A DNA stretch of 64,000 nt, taken from NCBI GenBank assembly GCA_005888095.1, contig VBKF01000091.1:62001-126000 (forward strand). The letters run 5' to 3'. Below, in pieces: positions 16,670 to 24,662 of the stretch. The notes under the pieces were generated by a model. The model was not told the DNA's origin, did no database searches, and saw only the letters and a list, made by a program, of their open reading frames with translations. Position numbers and translations under genes: made by a program. The stretch's first letter is position 1, and every line of letters starts with the position of its first letter. This DNA is from Deltaproteobacteria bacterium. Lineage in GTDB: Bacteria; Desulfobacterota; Binatia; DP-6.

Positions 16670-17424
16670 GCTCGATCCTGGACGCCCTCGAGAAGGTGGA
16701 AAACGCGGAGCGCTGGACGCCGCAGGCCGGCCCGGCGCGGCCGGAAGGACGCTCGAAGCTTCGACTCGCCGCCATCGCCGCCGGCGTCGCCTTCGCCGCC
16801 GGCGCCGGCGTGGCGGCCCTGGTGCTGAGGCCGGGACCCCAGCGCACCGCCGCTCCCGAGCTCGCACGCGTGCCCAGTGCGGCTCCCGCGGCCGAGCCGG
16901 CGAGGGTGGCGCAAATTCCAGCGGCGCCCGTGCCGTCTGCTTCTGCACCGACGAACGCACCCTCGACCCCCGTGGCGGCGGAAGCTGCACCGCCGGCGGC
17001 CGCCGTCGCTGCGGCGTCGACGCCAGTCGCCGCCGTAGCGCCCACACCGCCTCCGCCCGGGACCGCTGCAGCGCCGAGCGCGCCGGCGCCCGAGGCGCCG
17101 CGGCCGCCCGTCGAAGGCGCGGCGGCGAATCCGGCGGCTCCCACGCAGGCACCGCGCCAGCCGGCCGTGGCCGCGGTCGAGCCACGCAGGGAGCCGATCG
17201 ACGAGGGCCGCTCTGCCCCGCGTCTGCCCACCGTCCGCCTGAGCTTCCTCGTCTACTCGCCTTCCGCCGAGCGCCGGAGCGTCGTGCTCGCGACCGAGGG
17301 GGGGAGCCTCACGACGCTCCACGAAGGCGAGCGCGTCGGCGACATCGAGGTGGCGCGCATCCTCCCCGACAGCGTCGAGCTACGGTACGAGGGGCGGGTC
17401 TTCACCGTGAGCCCGCGGGACTAG
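16666..17424 (+). CDS. gspB: GspB/ExeB-like general secretion assembly protein
   Basis: A 252-aa protein. The N-terminus MSSILDALEKVENAER is the characteristic GspB start. One membrane anchor (LAAIAAGVAFAAGAGVAALVL, ~37-57) is followed by about 120 residues of Pro/Ala-rich periplasm-spanning linker. The C-terminal GspB domain includes VRLSFLVYSPSAERRSVVL, LHEGERVGDIEVARILPDSVELRYEGRVFTV. In ExeAB systems GspB partners with GspA to place the secretin through the cell wall. Translation is coupled to gspA. No other gsp genes are present here, so the core apparatus must be elsewhere. Confidence 0.87.
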   Translation: MSSILDALEKVENAERWTPQAGPARPEGRSKLRLAAIAAGVAFAAGAGVAALVLRPGPQRTAAPELARVPSAAPAAEPARVAQIPAAPVPSASAPTNAPSTPVAAEAAPPAAAVAAASTPVAAVAPTPPPPGTAAAPSAPAPEAPRPPVEGAAANPAAPTQAPRQPAVAAVEPRREPIDEGRSAPRLPTVRLSFLVYSPSAERRSVVLATEGGSLTTLHEGERVGDIEVARILPDSVELRYEGRVFTVSPRD

Positions 17425-17798
17425 TCGGCCGACGTCCGTTGACGCGGGCGCCGAGCCCGCGACGATGTCTGTCGCGGCAGCCCGCCTCGCTCCCGCTTCA
17501 TTGCTGACAGACGCAGCTTCCGAACTCGACTACACATCTAAACTGGGGACAGCTGCTGCTGCACGAGGTGATGCCGTTGCACGCCCGTCAAGTGGCAATA
17601 ATCTGACGCGACGCGGCCCTGGGCGTCCCCGGCGATCGAGCGGGATCACGGTCCGAAATCCGCTACGGAACGGCCGCGCCCAACAGCTGATCGGGAAGCC
17701 GCTAAAGTGTCTGCAGTATTCGGCCGAGTACGCTAGGGGCGGCCCGCACGCCGCGGCCGAGACGCGCCCACAGAGCGGGCTCGGGAGGAGAAACGACG
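17425..17798. other. 374-bp intergenic region before the Cys-rich protein
   Basis: The longest gene-free stretch of the window, and slightly less GC-rich than its neighbours. It contains two mutually exclusive hairpins just after gspB, a near-palindrome GTATTCGGCCGAGTAC at 17716-17731 with one mismatched pair, and the Shine-Dalgarno sequence GGAGGAG at 17782-17788 ahead of the GTG start at 17799. An open frame at 17465-17815 has no coding character. No riboswitch or small RNA fold was recognised. Confidence 0.5.
17444..17477 (+). terminator. Two overlapping hairpins downstream of gspB
   Basis: Hairpin A pairs GCGGGC (17444-17449) with GCCCGC (17455-17460). Hairpin B pairs CCGCGAC (17457-17463) with GTCGCGG (17471-17477). 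They share bases 17457-17460 and cannot form together. Neither is followed by a T-tract, so intrinsic termination is doubtful. They could end the gspAB message with Rho or act as alternative structures in a leader. Confidence 0.35.
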
Positions 17799-20700
17799 GT
17801 GGCCAGTACGTCTGAACGGGGGATCGCGAGGTCGAGCCAGGGGCCGACCCGGCCTCGGGCCCTATTCCTGACCACCCTCCTCGCCGCGGCGATTCAGCTT
17901 GCGCAGGCTCCGGAGGCGGGTGCCGTGATCACCTGGGTCCAGAACGTCGGCTCCAGCGGCAACCCAACCACCGGGACGTCGATCTCCATCACCGTCCCGG
18001 CGGGAGGCGTCGTCGCCGGTGACACCTTGATCGTCAGCTTCGCGATGGACCCGGCATCGGGTGCCGTCTCCTGCACCGACGCGAAGGGAAATGCCTATGG
18101 CGCGGCGGTCGACTTCGCGAACGGCTCGGGCACCTCGGGCGTGCGCACCGTCGTCTTCTCCGCCCGCATCGTCACGGCGCTCGTGGCCGGCGACACGATC
18201 ACGGTCTCCCATCCCTCCGCCGCTGCAAAGGCTGTGAGCATCAACGAGTTCTCCGGTGTCGGCTTCGTCGACCAGACCATGACAGCGACCGGGAACAGCA
18301 ACTCGCCTTCCTCGGGCTCGACCGCCACCACCTCCCAGGCGAACGAGCTGCTCTTCGGGACGATCGGGGTCGAGACGAAGAAGGACGATCCGTTCGTCGC
18401 CGGGGCCGGCTACGCCTTGTTGCCCAACGCCGGGTCAGGCACGACCGGCACCCCTGACACACACATCTCTGTCGAGCCCGAATTCCGCAAGGTGACCGTG
18501 ACCGGGAGCTACCTGGCCGACGGGTCGAGCGCCCCCAGCAGCCACAACTGGGCAGCGGCCATCGTGACCTTCCCCGCAGCCGTGTGCGGCAACGGCACCG
18601 TCGAGGCCGCCGAGCAGTGCGACGATGGGAACGTGGCGAACGGGGATTGCTGCTCCTCGAGCTGCCAGTTCGAGGCCGCCGGAACCGTCTGTCGTGCCGC
18701 CGCCGGTGTCTGCGACCTGCAAGAGACCTGCACGGGCTCGAGCGGAACCTGCCCGGCAGATGCGAAGAGCACGGCGGTCTGTCGTCCGTCGGCGGGCATC
18801 TGCGACGTGACGGAGAGCTGCGACGGCGTCGGCGACAACTGTCCCACCGACGGCTTCGTCGCCGCCGGCACGACGTGTCGCGCCGCAGCCGGCGTCTGTG
18901 ACCTCGCGGAAACCTGTACCGGGTCGAGCGCCAGCTGTCCGGCGGACGCGAAGAGCACGGCGGTGTGCCGGCCGGCGGCCGGTGTCTGCGACGTGGCGGA
19001 GAGCTGCGACGGCGCCGGCGACAACTGTCCGGCGGACGCGCTCGCGCCCGCCGGGACCCTGTGCCGGGCCGCTGCCGGCGTGTGCGACCTGGCGGAAAAC
19101 TGCACCGGGTCGAGCGTCAACTGTCCCGCCGATGCCAAGAGCACCGCGGTCTGCCGGCCCGCAGCGGGCGTTTGCGACGTGGCGGAGAGCTGCGACGGCG
19201 TCGGGAACAACTGTCCTGCCGACGGGTTCAAGGCGGCCGGCACCACCTGTCGTCCCGCAGCCGGCGCCTGCGACCTCGAAGAGGACTGCGACGGGTCGAG
19301 TGCGATCTGTCCCGCGGACGCCAAGAGCACGGCCGTCTGCCGGCCCGCGGCGGGCGTCTGTGACGTAGACGAGAGCTGTGACGGCGTCGGCAACGACTGT
19401 CCGGCCGACGCCTTCGTCGCCGCCGGCACCCCGTGTCGACCCGCGGCGGGCGTCTGCGACCTCGAAGAGGACTGCGACGGGTCGAGCGCAACCTGTCCCG
19501 CAGACGCGAAGAGCACGGCCGTCTGCCGCCCCGCGGCCGACATCTGCGACGTCGACGAGAGCTGCGACGGCGTCGCCGACGACTGTCCCGCCGACACCTT
19601 CGCCGCCGCCGGCACGCCGTGTCGGCCCGCGGTGGGCGTCTGCGACCTCGAAGAGGACTGTGACGGGTCGAGCGCGACCTGTCCCGCAGACGCCAAGAGC
19701 ACGGCGGTCTGCCGCCCCGCGGCCGACGTGTGCGACGTCGACGAGAGCTGCGACGGCGTCGGCGACGACTGCCCGGCCGATACCTTCGTCGCCGCCGGCA
19801 CCCCGTGTCGGCCCGCGGCGGGCGCCTGCGACCTCGAGGAGGACTGCGACGGGTCGAGCGCGACCTGCCCCGCGGATGCGAAGAGCACGGCGGTCTGCCG
19901 CCCGGCGGCCGACGTCTGCGACGTCGACGAGAGCTGCGACGGCGTCGGCGACGACTGTCCTGCGGACGGGTTCAAACCGGCCGGCACCTCGTGCCGTCCC
20001 GCAGCCGGCGTCTGCGACCTCGAGGAGGACTGCGACGGCGCGAGTGCGACCTGTCCCGCGGACGCCAAGAGCACGGCGGTCTGCCGCCCGGCAGCCGACG
20101 TCTGCGACGTGGCGGAGAGCTGCGACGGGGTGAGCGACAACTGTCCTCCCGACACGTTCGTGCCGGCCGGCACCGTCTGCCGTCCCGCCGCCGGTGCCTG
20201 CGACCTGGCCGAGAGCTGCGACGCGACGAGCGCGGGCTGTCCGGCTGACGCGAAGAGCACGACTCCCTGCCGGCCGGCAGTCGGCGGATGCGACGTCGCC
20301 GAGAACTGCGACGGTGTCGGGAATGACTGTCCACCCGACGCACTCGTCGCCGCAGGTACCGTCTGCCGCAGCGTGACCGCCGGCTGTGACCTCCCGGAGA
20401 TGTGCACCGGCTCGGATCCCGCCTGCCCTCCCGACACCGGGAAGCCGGACAGCGACGGCGACGGCGTATGCGACGCGCTCGACGATTGTCCGGCGACCCC
20501 GGACGCCGCGCAGGCGGATAGTGATCACGACGGCATCGGTGACGCCTGCGACCCCTGCTCGAACATCGTCCCGGTGTTCGCCGTCAAGCCGAAGGTGAGG
20601 ATCGCGCGGCTCAACGTTCCGGGCGGCGAGAAGATGAGGTTCAAGGGCACCATCACGGTGCCGGCGTCGCCCCCGATCGACCCGGCGACCAAGGGCGTAC

Positions 20701-21077
20701 GCGTGCTGATCCACGACGACCTCGGGGCGGCGCTGTTCGACGTCACCGTTCCGGGCGGCTTCGACCCCACGAGCGGCGTCGGGTGGAAGGCCAACAAGCG
20801 CCACACCGCGTGGCGCTACCGGAACCCGAGCGGCTTCCAGAGCATCGTCAGGATCAGGGTCCGCGGCCGGCGCAGGGCGCCGGGCTGGCTCAAGTTCGTG
20901 GTCATCGGACAGAACGGGACGTACCCCATGTCACCGACGCGCATGCCCGCCCGCGGCACGATGGTGATCGATTCGCCGTTTGCGACCACCGGTCAGTGCG
21001 GAGAGGCGTTCTTCACCACGGCGCCGGCCCCGCACTGCTCCGTCAGGGCCCGGGGCAAGACGCTGGTCTGCAAGTAG
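17799..21077 (+). CDS. Large secreted Cys-rich repeat protein (DUF4215-like + disintegrin-like repeats + TSP3-like)
   Basis: A 1092-aa protein. Residues 1-43 include a long signal peptide (LFLTTLLAAAIQLAQAPEAGAV). Residues ~44-262 form a beta-rich adhesin-like domain (ITWVQNVGSSGNPTTGTSISITVPAGG). A DUF4215-type motif CGNGTVEAAEQCDDGN is at ~264. From residue ~293 come nine 62-residue repeats plus a half repeat, each with eight Cys in the spacing C-x6-C-x5-C-x6-C twice. Near residue 883 a thrombospondin-3-like calcium loop set (DSDGDGVCDALDDCP, DSDHDGIGDACDPC) follows. The C-terminal ~190 residues (KPKVRIARLNVPGG...) form a domain I do not recognise. The function is probably structural or adhesive at the cell surface. 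The GTG at 17799 follows a strong ribosome-binding site. Confidence 0.85.
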   Translation: MASTSERGIARSSQGPTRPRALFLTTLLAAAIQLAQAPEAGAVITWVQNVGSSGNPTTGTSISITVPAGGVVAGDTLIVSFAMDPASGAVSCTDAKGNAYGAAVDFANGSGTSGVRTVVFSARIVTALVAGDTITVSHPSAAAKAVSINEFSGVGFVDQTMTATGNSNSPSSGSTATTSQANELLFGTIGVETKKDDPFVAGAGYALLPNAGSGTTGTPDTHISVEPEFRKVTVTGSYLADGSSAPSSHNWAAAIVTFPAAVCGNGTVEAAEQCDDGNVANGDCCSSSCQFEAAGTVCRAAAGVCDLQETCTGSSGTCPADAKSTAVCRPSAGICDVTESCDGVGDNCPTDGFVAAGTTCRAAAGVCDLAETCTGSSASCPADAKSTAVCRPAAGVCDVAESCDGAGDNCPADALAPAGTLCRAAAGVCDLAENCTGSSVNCPADAKSTAVCRPAAGVCDVAESCDGVGNNCPADGFKAAGTTCRPAAGACDLEEDCDGSSAICPADAKSTAVCRPAAGVCDVDESCDGVGNDCPADAFVAAGTPCRPAAGVCDLEEDCDGSSATCPADAKSTAVCRPAADICDVDESCDGVADDCPADTFAAAGTPCRPAVGVCDLEEDCDGSSATCPADAKSTAVCRPAADVCDVDESCDGVGDDCPADTFVAAGTPCRPAAGACDLEEDCDGSSATCPADAKSTAVCRPAADVCDVDESCDGVGDDCPADGFKPAGTSCRPAAGVCDLEEDCDGASATCPADAKSTAVCRPAADVCDVAESCDGVSDNCPPDTFVPAGTVCRPAAGACDLAESCDATSAGCPADAKSTTPCRPAVGGCDVAENCDGVGNDCPPDALVAAGTVCRSVTAGCDLPEMCTGSDPACPPDTGKPDSDGDGVCDALDDCPATPDAAQADSDHDGIGDACDPCSNIVPVFAVKPKVRIARLNVPGGEKMRFKGTITVPASPPIDPATKGVRVLIHDDLGAALFDVTVPGGFDPTSGVGWKANKRHTAWRYRNPSGFQSIVRIRVRGRRRAPGWLKFVVIGQNGTYPMSPTRMPARGTMVIDSPFATTGQCGEAFFTTAPAPHCSVRARGKTLVCK
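18675..20440 (+). repeat. Nine tandem 186-bp repeats plus a half unit (coding)
   Basis: In-frame tandem repeat beginning at gcc-gcc-gga at 18675. Comparable points recur at 19605, 19791 and 20349, exact multiples of 186 bp, so no unit has gained or lost a codon. Each unit encodes two half-repeats of about 31 residues, one of the CDLEEDCDGSS type and one of the CDVDESCDGVG type. The central units (~19.2-20.1 kb) are most alike, which suggests recent homogenisation there. The last half unit ends near 20440. Confidence 0.85.
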
Positions 21078-21093
21078 TCGTCGGCTCGACGAC
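21077..21093 (+). terminator. Hairpin directly after the Cys-rich gene
   Basis: GTCGTCG (21077-21083), loop GCT, CGACGAC (21087-21093): a perfect 7-bp stem starting on the last base of the TAG stop. There is no T-tract, so it is a candidate Rho-assisted terminator or mRNA end-protecting hairpin. Confidence 0.4.
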
Positions 21094-21161
21094 CGCACTG
21101 CATACGCACCCGCGCCCGCGGCTGTAGTCCGGGCTGAGAGGCCGTGATATTCGCGCCTCCC

Positions 21162-21617
21162 ATGATCGTCCTCGAGCCGATCGGCTACGTGCGCAGTCCG
21201 AGAGCGGACCTGCGTGACGACGGATGGGGCGACGTGACGGCCCGCATCGAGCTGACCGACAAGTTCGGCCCCGACTGTCTCGAGGGCCTCGAGTCCTTTT
21301 CGCACGTCGAGGTGATCTTCCATTTCCATCGCGTCGTCGAGTCGGCGATCGAACGCGGTACCCGGCACCCCCGCGGCAACGTGGCATGGCCCCGTGTGGG
21401 GATCTTCGCTCAACGAGGAAAGGACCGTCCGAACCGCCTCGGAACGACCATCGCGGAGATCAAAGGGCGCGAGGGACGGGTGCTCACCGTCGCCGGCCTG
21501 GATGCCGTCGACGGCACTCCGGTGCTGGACATCAAGCCCCTGATGGTCGAGTTCCTGCCCCGTGGCTCCGTCCGGCAGCCGCCGTGGTCCCGGGAGCTGA
21601 TGCGCGACTATTGGTAG
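21162..21617 (+). CDS. trmO: tRNA (N6-threonylcarbamoyladenosine37-N6)-methyltransferase TrmO
   Basis: A 151-aa protein of the TsaA/YaeB/UPF0066 family, which uses SAM to methylate t6A37 in tRNA-Thr. Visible family blocks are LEPIGYVRSPRADLRDDGWGDVTARIEL, CLEGLESFSHVEVIFHFH, PRGNVAWPRVGIFAQRGKDRPNRLGTTIAEI and GLDAVDGTPVLDIKPLMVEF. The protein is a single beta-barrel domain. The ATG at 21162 fits the family start; a GTG at 21144 is possible. The next gene begins 9 bp after its stop and is likely co-transcribed. Confidence 0.9.
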   Translation: MIVLEPIGYVRSPRADLRDDGWGDVTARIELTDKFGPDCLEGLESFSHVEVIFHFHRVVESAIERGTRHPRGNVAWPRVGIFAQRGKDRPNRLGTTIAEIKGREGRVLTVAGLDAVDGTPVLDIKPLMVEFLPRGSVRQPPWSRELMRDYW

Positions 21618-21626
21618 TGCGAGCGC

Positions 21627-22313
21627 ATGCCGCCCGCCACGGTCCGCTTCTACTTCGACTACATCTCGTCGAACGCCTACCTGGGATGGACCCAGCTCCC
21701 GAAGCTCTCCGACAAATACGGATTCACGATCGAACCCGTGCCCGTCCTGTTCGCAGGCCTCCTCGAAGCCCACGGCCAGCTCGGGCCTGCCGAGATCCCC
21801 GCCAAGGCGGGCTGGATGGGCAAGAACAACCTGCGCAAGGCGGCCCTTCTCGGGGTTCCCCTCAACCCGCCGGCCTTCCATCCGTTCAATCCGCTCCTCG
21901 CACTCCGCGTGTCGTCGCTCCCGGCCGATGCCGCGGCGCGACGCGCGCTCATCGGTGTGCTGTTCGACGCGGTGTGGGTCCGGGGTCTACACGTCAGCGA
22001 GCCGGCCGTGGTCGAGCGTCTCGGCGATGAAATCGGTCTCGCGGGAACCGCGCTCGTCGCGGAAGCGCAGCGGCCCGAATCCAAGGCGCGCCTTCGCCGC
22101 CAGACGGACGACGCGGTTGCCCGAGGCGTGTTCGGCGTGCCCTCGATGGAGGTCGGGGACGAGCTGTTCTGGGGGTACGACGACTTCCCTTACCTCGAGC
22201 TCTTCCTCGCGGGGAAAGATCCGCTCGACGCGACGCAGTGGCAGAAGTGGTTCGGTGCAGCTCGTCCGTCGGCGGTTCGCAGGAGGTTTCGGCCACGGGA
22301 CGAAGGCGACTGA
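21627..22313 (+). CDS. DsbA-family 2-hydroxychromene-2-carboxylate isomerase-like protein
   Basis: A 228-aa kappa-class GST/DsbA-fold protein. The start VRFYFDYISSNAYLGWTQLP matches HCCA isomerases (FDxxSPYxYLA), with Ser-Asn where the family often has Ser-Pro. It continues with VLFAGLLEAHGQLGPAEIPAK, a helical insertion, and the C-terminal thioredoxin-fold block ARGVFGVPSMEVGDELFWGYDDF. Characterised members isomerise glutathione adducts in naphthalene catabolism; the actual substrate here is unknown. Its stop directly abuts the stop of the convergent aldehyde dehydrogenase (TGA at 22311-22313 beside TCA at 22314-22316). Confidence 0.82.
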   Translation: MPPATVRFYFDYISSNAYLGWTQLPKLSDKYGFTIEPVPVLFAGLLEAHGQLGPAEIPAKAGWMGKNNLRKAALLGVPLNPPAFHPFNPLLALRVSSLPADAAARRALIGVLFDAVWVRGLHVSEPAVVERLGDEIGLAGTALVAEAQRPESKARLRRQTDDAVARGVFGVPSMEVGDELFWGYDDFPYLELFLAGKDPLDATQWQKWFGAARPSAVRRRFRPRDEGD

Positions 22314-23798
22314 TCACGCCCGCCACGAGATCTGCTGCAGCTCGGTATACTCCTCCATCCCGAAGCGCCCGCCTTCCCGTCCGATCCCGCTCTCCTTGAA
22401 CCCCCCGAACGGCGTGTCGATCAGGTTGATCCCGTTGTTGATCCAGACGGCGCCGGTGCGGATGCGCTTCGCCAGCTCGATCGCCCGCGCCGTGTCGCGG
22501 CTGAAGATCATGCCGCCCAGCCCGTAGGTCGAGTCGTTGGCGATGCGAATCGCCTCGTCGGCGTCGCGGAATGGCAGCACCGCGACGACGGGGCCGAAGA
22601 TCTCCTCCTGCGCGATCCGGATGTGGTTCGGCACGCCGCAGAAGATCGTCGGCTCGAGGAAGTAGCCGCGCGGAAGATCCTTCGGGCGGCCGCCCCCGTG
22701 CGCGAGCACCGCGCCCTCCTGCTTCCCCGACTCGATGTACTCCTCGATCTTCCGCCGCCGCTCGTCGCGAATCACCGGGCCGAGGAAGGTCGACGGGTCG
22801 GCGGGGTCGCCGACCTTCACCACGCCGCGCACGAAGTCCACCATCTTCTGCACCAGGTGGTCGTGCGCCTCGCGCGGGACGAGGACGCGCGTCGTCATGG
22901 CACACCCCTGACCGGCGTGGAAGAAGGCCGGCGACGCGGCCTGTGGCGCGATGACGTCGAGGTCGTCGGTGTCGAGGAAGATCGCCACCGACTTGCCGCC
23001 GAGCTCGAGGTGCACGCGCTTCAGGGTCGCGGCGGCGGCGGCCAGGATCTTCTTCCCGGTCGCGACGCTGCCCGTGAAGCTCACCTTGTCGATGCGCGGG
23101 TCCGAGACCAGCGTCTCGGCAATGGCGTTCGACTCGCCGGTGACGAAGTTGACGACGCCGGGCGGCAGGTCCGCCTCCGCGACGATCTCGGCGAGCAGGA
23201 GGTTGATGAGCGGGCCGTAGGGCGAGGGCTTGAAGACCATCGTGCAGCCGGTGGCGAGCGCCGGGCCGAGCTTCTGGACCGTGACGAAGAGCGGGAAGTT
23301 CCAGGTGGGGATGAGGCCGCAGACGCCCGCCGGCTGGCGGTAGACGATCGCCGAGCTGACGACGGTGCCGAGGGGGCCGTCCGTCACGCGCACGGGGAGC
23401 GGCTGCTCGAAGTCGAAGGTGAGGGCCAGCTCGGCATAGTTGCGGAGCAGGCGGATCGGCTGCTCGAGCTGGATGTCGTGCGTCAGGTAGGTCGCCCCGG
23501 CCTCGGCGATGAGCATCTGGCGGAGCTCCTCCTTGCGTCGCTCCATGCCGTCGGCGATCGCGGTCAGGACCCGCGCCCGGTCGTGACGGCTCGACCGCGG
23601 CCACGGCCCCTCGTCGAAGGCGCGGCGCGCCGCGGCGATCGCGCGGCGCATGTCGTCGACCGTCGCGTCCGGCGCCGAGCCGACCGGCTCCTCGGTGGCG
23701 GGGTTCGGCACGCGGTAGGTGGCGCCGCTGGCGGCATCCACCCAGCTTCCGTCGATCAGCATCTTGTGGGTGGGGGCGAAGACACGCGCTTGCTCCAC
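22314..23798 (-). CDS. NAD(P)-dependent aldehyde dehydrogenase
   Basis: A 494-aa ALDH-superfamily enzyme oxidising an aldehyde to its acid. The cofactor segment is IPTWNFPLFVTVQKLGPALATGCTMVFKPSPYGP and FTGSVATGKKI. The general-base Glu is in LELGGKSVAIF. The nucleophilic Cys is in AGQGCAMTTRVLVPRE. The C-terminal hallmark is EEIFGPVVAVLPF and PFGGFKESGIGREGG. GTG start at 23798. Length and motifs are complete. It probably serves the same catabolic context as the amidohydrolases and acyl-CoA ligases in the window, but the substrate cannot be inferred. Confidence 0.93.
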   Translation of the reverse strand: MEQARVFAPTHKMLIDGSWVDAASGATYRVPNPATEEPVGSAPDATVDDMRRAIAAARRAFDEGPWPRSSRHDRARVLTAIADGMERRKEELRQMLIAEAGATYLTHDIQLEQPIRLLRNYAELALTFDFEQPLPVRVTDGPLGTVVSSAIVYRQPAGVCGLIPTWNFPLFVTVQKLGPALATGCTMVFKPSPYGPLINLLLAEIVAEADLPPGVVNFVTGESNAIAETLVSDPRIDKVSFTGSVATGKKILAAAAATLKRVHLELGGKSVAIFLDTDDLDVIAPQAASPAFFHAGQGCAMTTRVLVPREAHDHLVQKMVDFVRGVVKVGDPADPSTFLGPVIRDERRRKIEEYIESGKQEGAVLAHGGGRPKDLPRGYFLEPTIFCGVPNHIRIAQEEIFGPVVAVLPFRDADEAIRIANDSTYGLGGMIFSRDTARAIELAKRIRTGAVWINNGINLIDTPFGGFKESGIGREGGRFGMEEYTELQQISWRA

Positions 23799-23890
23799 GG
23801 CGGGTTCCCTCCTCGCCCGCGTCTATAGGACGCCGGCCGGGCGCGTGTCGACCCGGGAGGTCCGCCGCCGGGCCTCGCGCCCGCACGCCT

Positions 23891-24268
23891 TTAGGTTACG
23901 ACGATCTTCAAGCCCGCCGGCTCGAATCGACGAAAGTCCGCGGCATTCGCCGTGGCGAGAGACGCTCCCGCGCGGAGCGCGATGGCCGCGATCATACAGT
24001 CCACGAAGGAGCGCCGGCGCCGACCACCGACGTTGAACAGGCTCGCCATCGACGCTGCATCGACGGCCGTGAACGGCGTCGGGTCGGGGACGATGCGGGC
24101 AGCAAGTTCCAGGTTGCCGGTCTGGACTGGCCCGCACAGGAACTCGGCCCAGCACACGGCACTGATTCCCACCCGCGTTCCCTCCGCCAGCCAAGCCCTC
24201 AGCCGGTGGTCCTCCGCCGACCCGGACACCAACGCCCGGATCAGGAAGCTCGTATCGAGATGGATCAT
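23891..24268 (-). CDS. vapC: PIN-domain toxin, VapC-like
   Basis: A 125-aa PIN-domain ribonuclease. The acidic residues of the metal site are visible: MIHLDTSFLIRAL (first Asp), AVCWAEFLCGP (Glu), FVDCMIAAIALRAGASLATANAADF (two further Asp). VapC toxins cut tRNA or rRNA at the ribosome. The ATG at 24268 overlaps the stop of the upstream antitoxin by four bases (ATGA), the usual toxin-antitoxin coupling. Confidence 0.88.
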   Translation of the reverse strand: MIHLDTSFLIRALVSGSAEDHRLRAWLAEGTRVGISAVCWAEFLCGPVQTGNLELAARIVPDPTPFTAVDAASMASLFNVGGRRRRSFVDCMIAAIALRAGASLATANAADFRRFEPAGLKIVVT

Positions 24269-24561
24269 CTCCCGGGTCGTCTGGGCCGCGCCGCGCCTCG
24301 AGCAGACGTCGCCTGCCGCTCCGTCCGCACGGCCGCGGCCCATGCGCGCGCGCGCGCAGGGCTGAGCCCCAGGGACCGCTGGAGCCGATCGAGCGCCTCG
24401 AGCGCGTCGGCTCGGAGCGGCCGGCCCTCGGCCGCCGCGGCTCGAATCGCACGGCGCAGCGCCTCCGACTTCGACACGTCCCAGCGCCGAGCCATCTCCT
24501 CGAGCGCGCGGACGGTCTCCACGTCGAGGGTGTACGTCGACTTGATCGTTGGTATGGCCAT
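24265..24561 (-). CDS. Ribbon-helix-helix antitoxin
   Basis: A 98-aa antitoxin. The N-terminal RHH DNA-binding unit is TIKSTYTLDVETVRALEEMARRWDVSKSEALRRAIRAAA, with the beta-strand first and two helices after. The C-terminal part (SLGLSPARARAWAAAVRTERQ) should wrap the PIN toxin. The gene precedes the toxin, as in VapBC modules. Its ATG at 24561 is embedded in one of two TATGGCCATA palindromes, which fits tight autorepression. Confidence 0.85.
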   Translation of the reverse strand: MAIPTIKSTYTLDVETVRALEEMARRWDVSKSEALRRAIRAAAAEGRPLRADALEALDRLQRSLGLSPARARAWAAAVRTERQATSARGAARPRRPGR

Positions 24562-24580
24562 ATAAGTTGTATGGCCATAC
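24553..24580. promoter_or_regulatory. Paired TATGGCCATA operators over the antitoxin start
   Basis: Two identical 10-bp palindromes TATGGCCATA at 24553-24562 and 24570-24579, 17 bp centre to centre. The second extends to a perfect 12-bp GTATGGCCATAC (24569-24580). The first contains the antitoxin start codon. On the minus strand TTGACG (24595-24590), an 18-bp spacer and TACAAC (24571-24566) make a plausible promoter that the sites would block. Transcription would then begin nearly at the ATG, suggesting a leaderless message. Confidence 0.6.
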
Positions 24581-24662
24581 TAGTCGCAGCGTCAAGTGCC
24601 GGCGGGTGGGTTCGATCAGGCTGCTAGACGCCGCGCCCAGCGCGGTGGTAGCCACGGGCCCC

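Noticed and set aside
17465..17815. 116-aa open frame between gspB and the Cys-rich gene
   Set aside because: Composition is not protein-like, no ribosome-binding site or domain, and it overlaps the well-supported start at 17799.
18675..20440. Regular repeats considered as a CRISPR array
   Set aside because: The period is 186 bp, the whole unit is repeated without unique spacers, and it is in frame within a Cys-rich protein.
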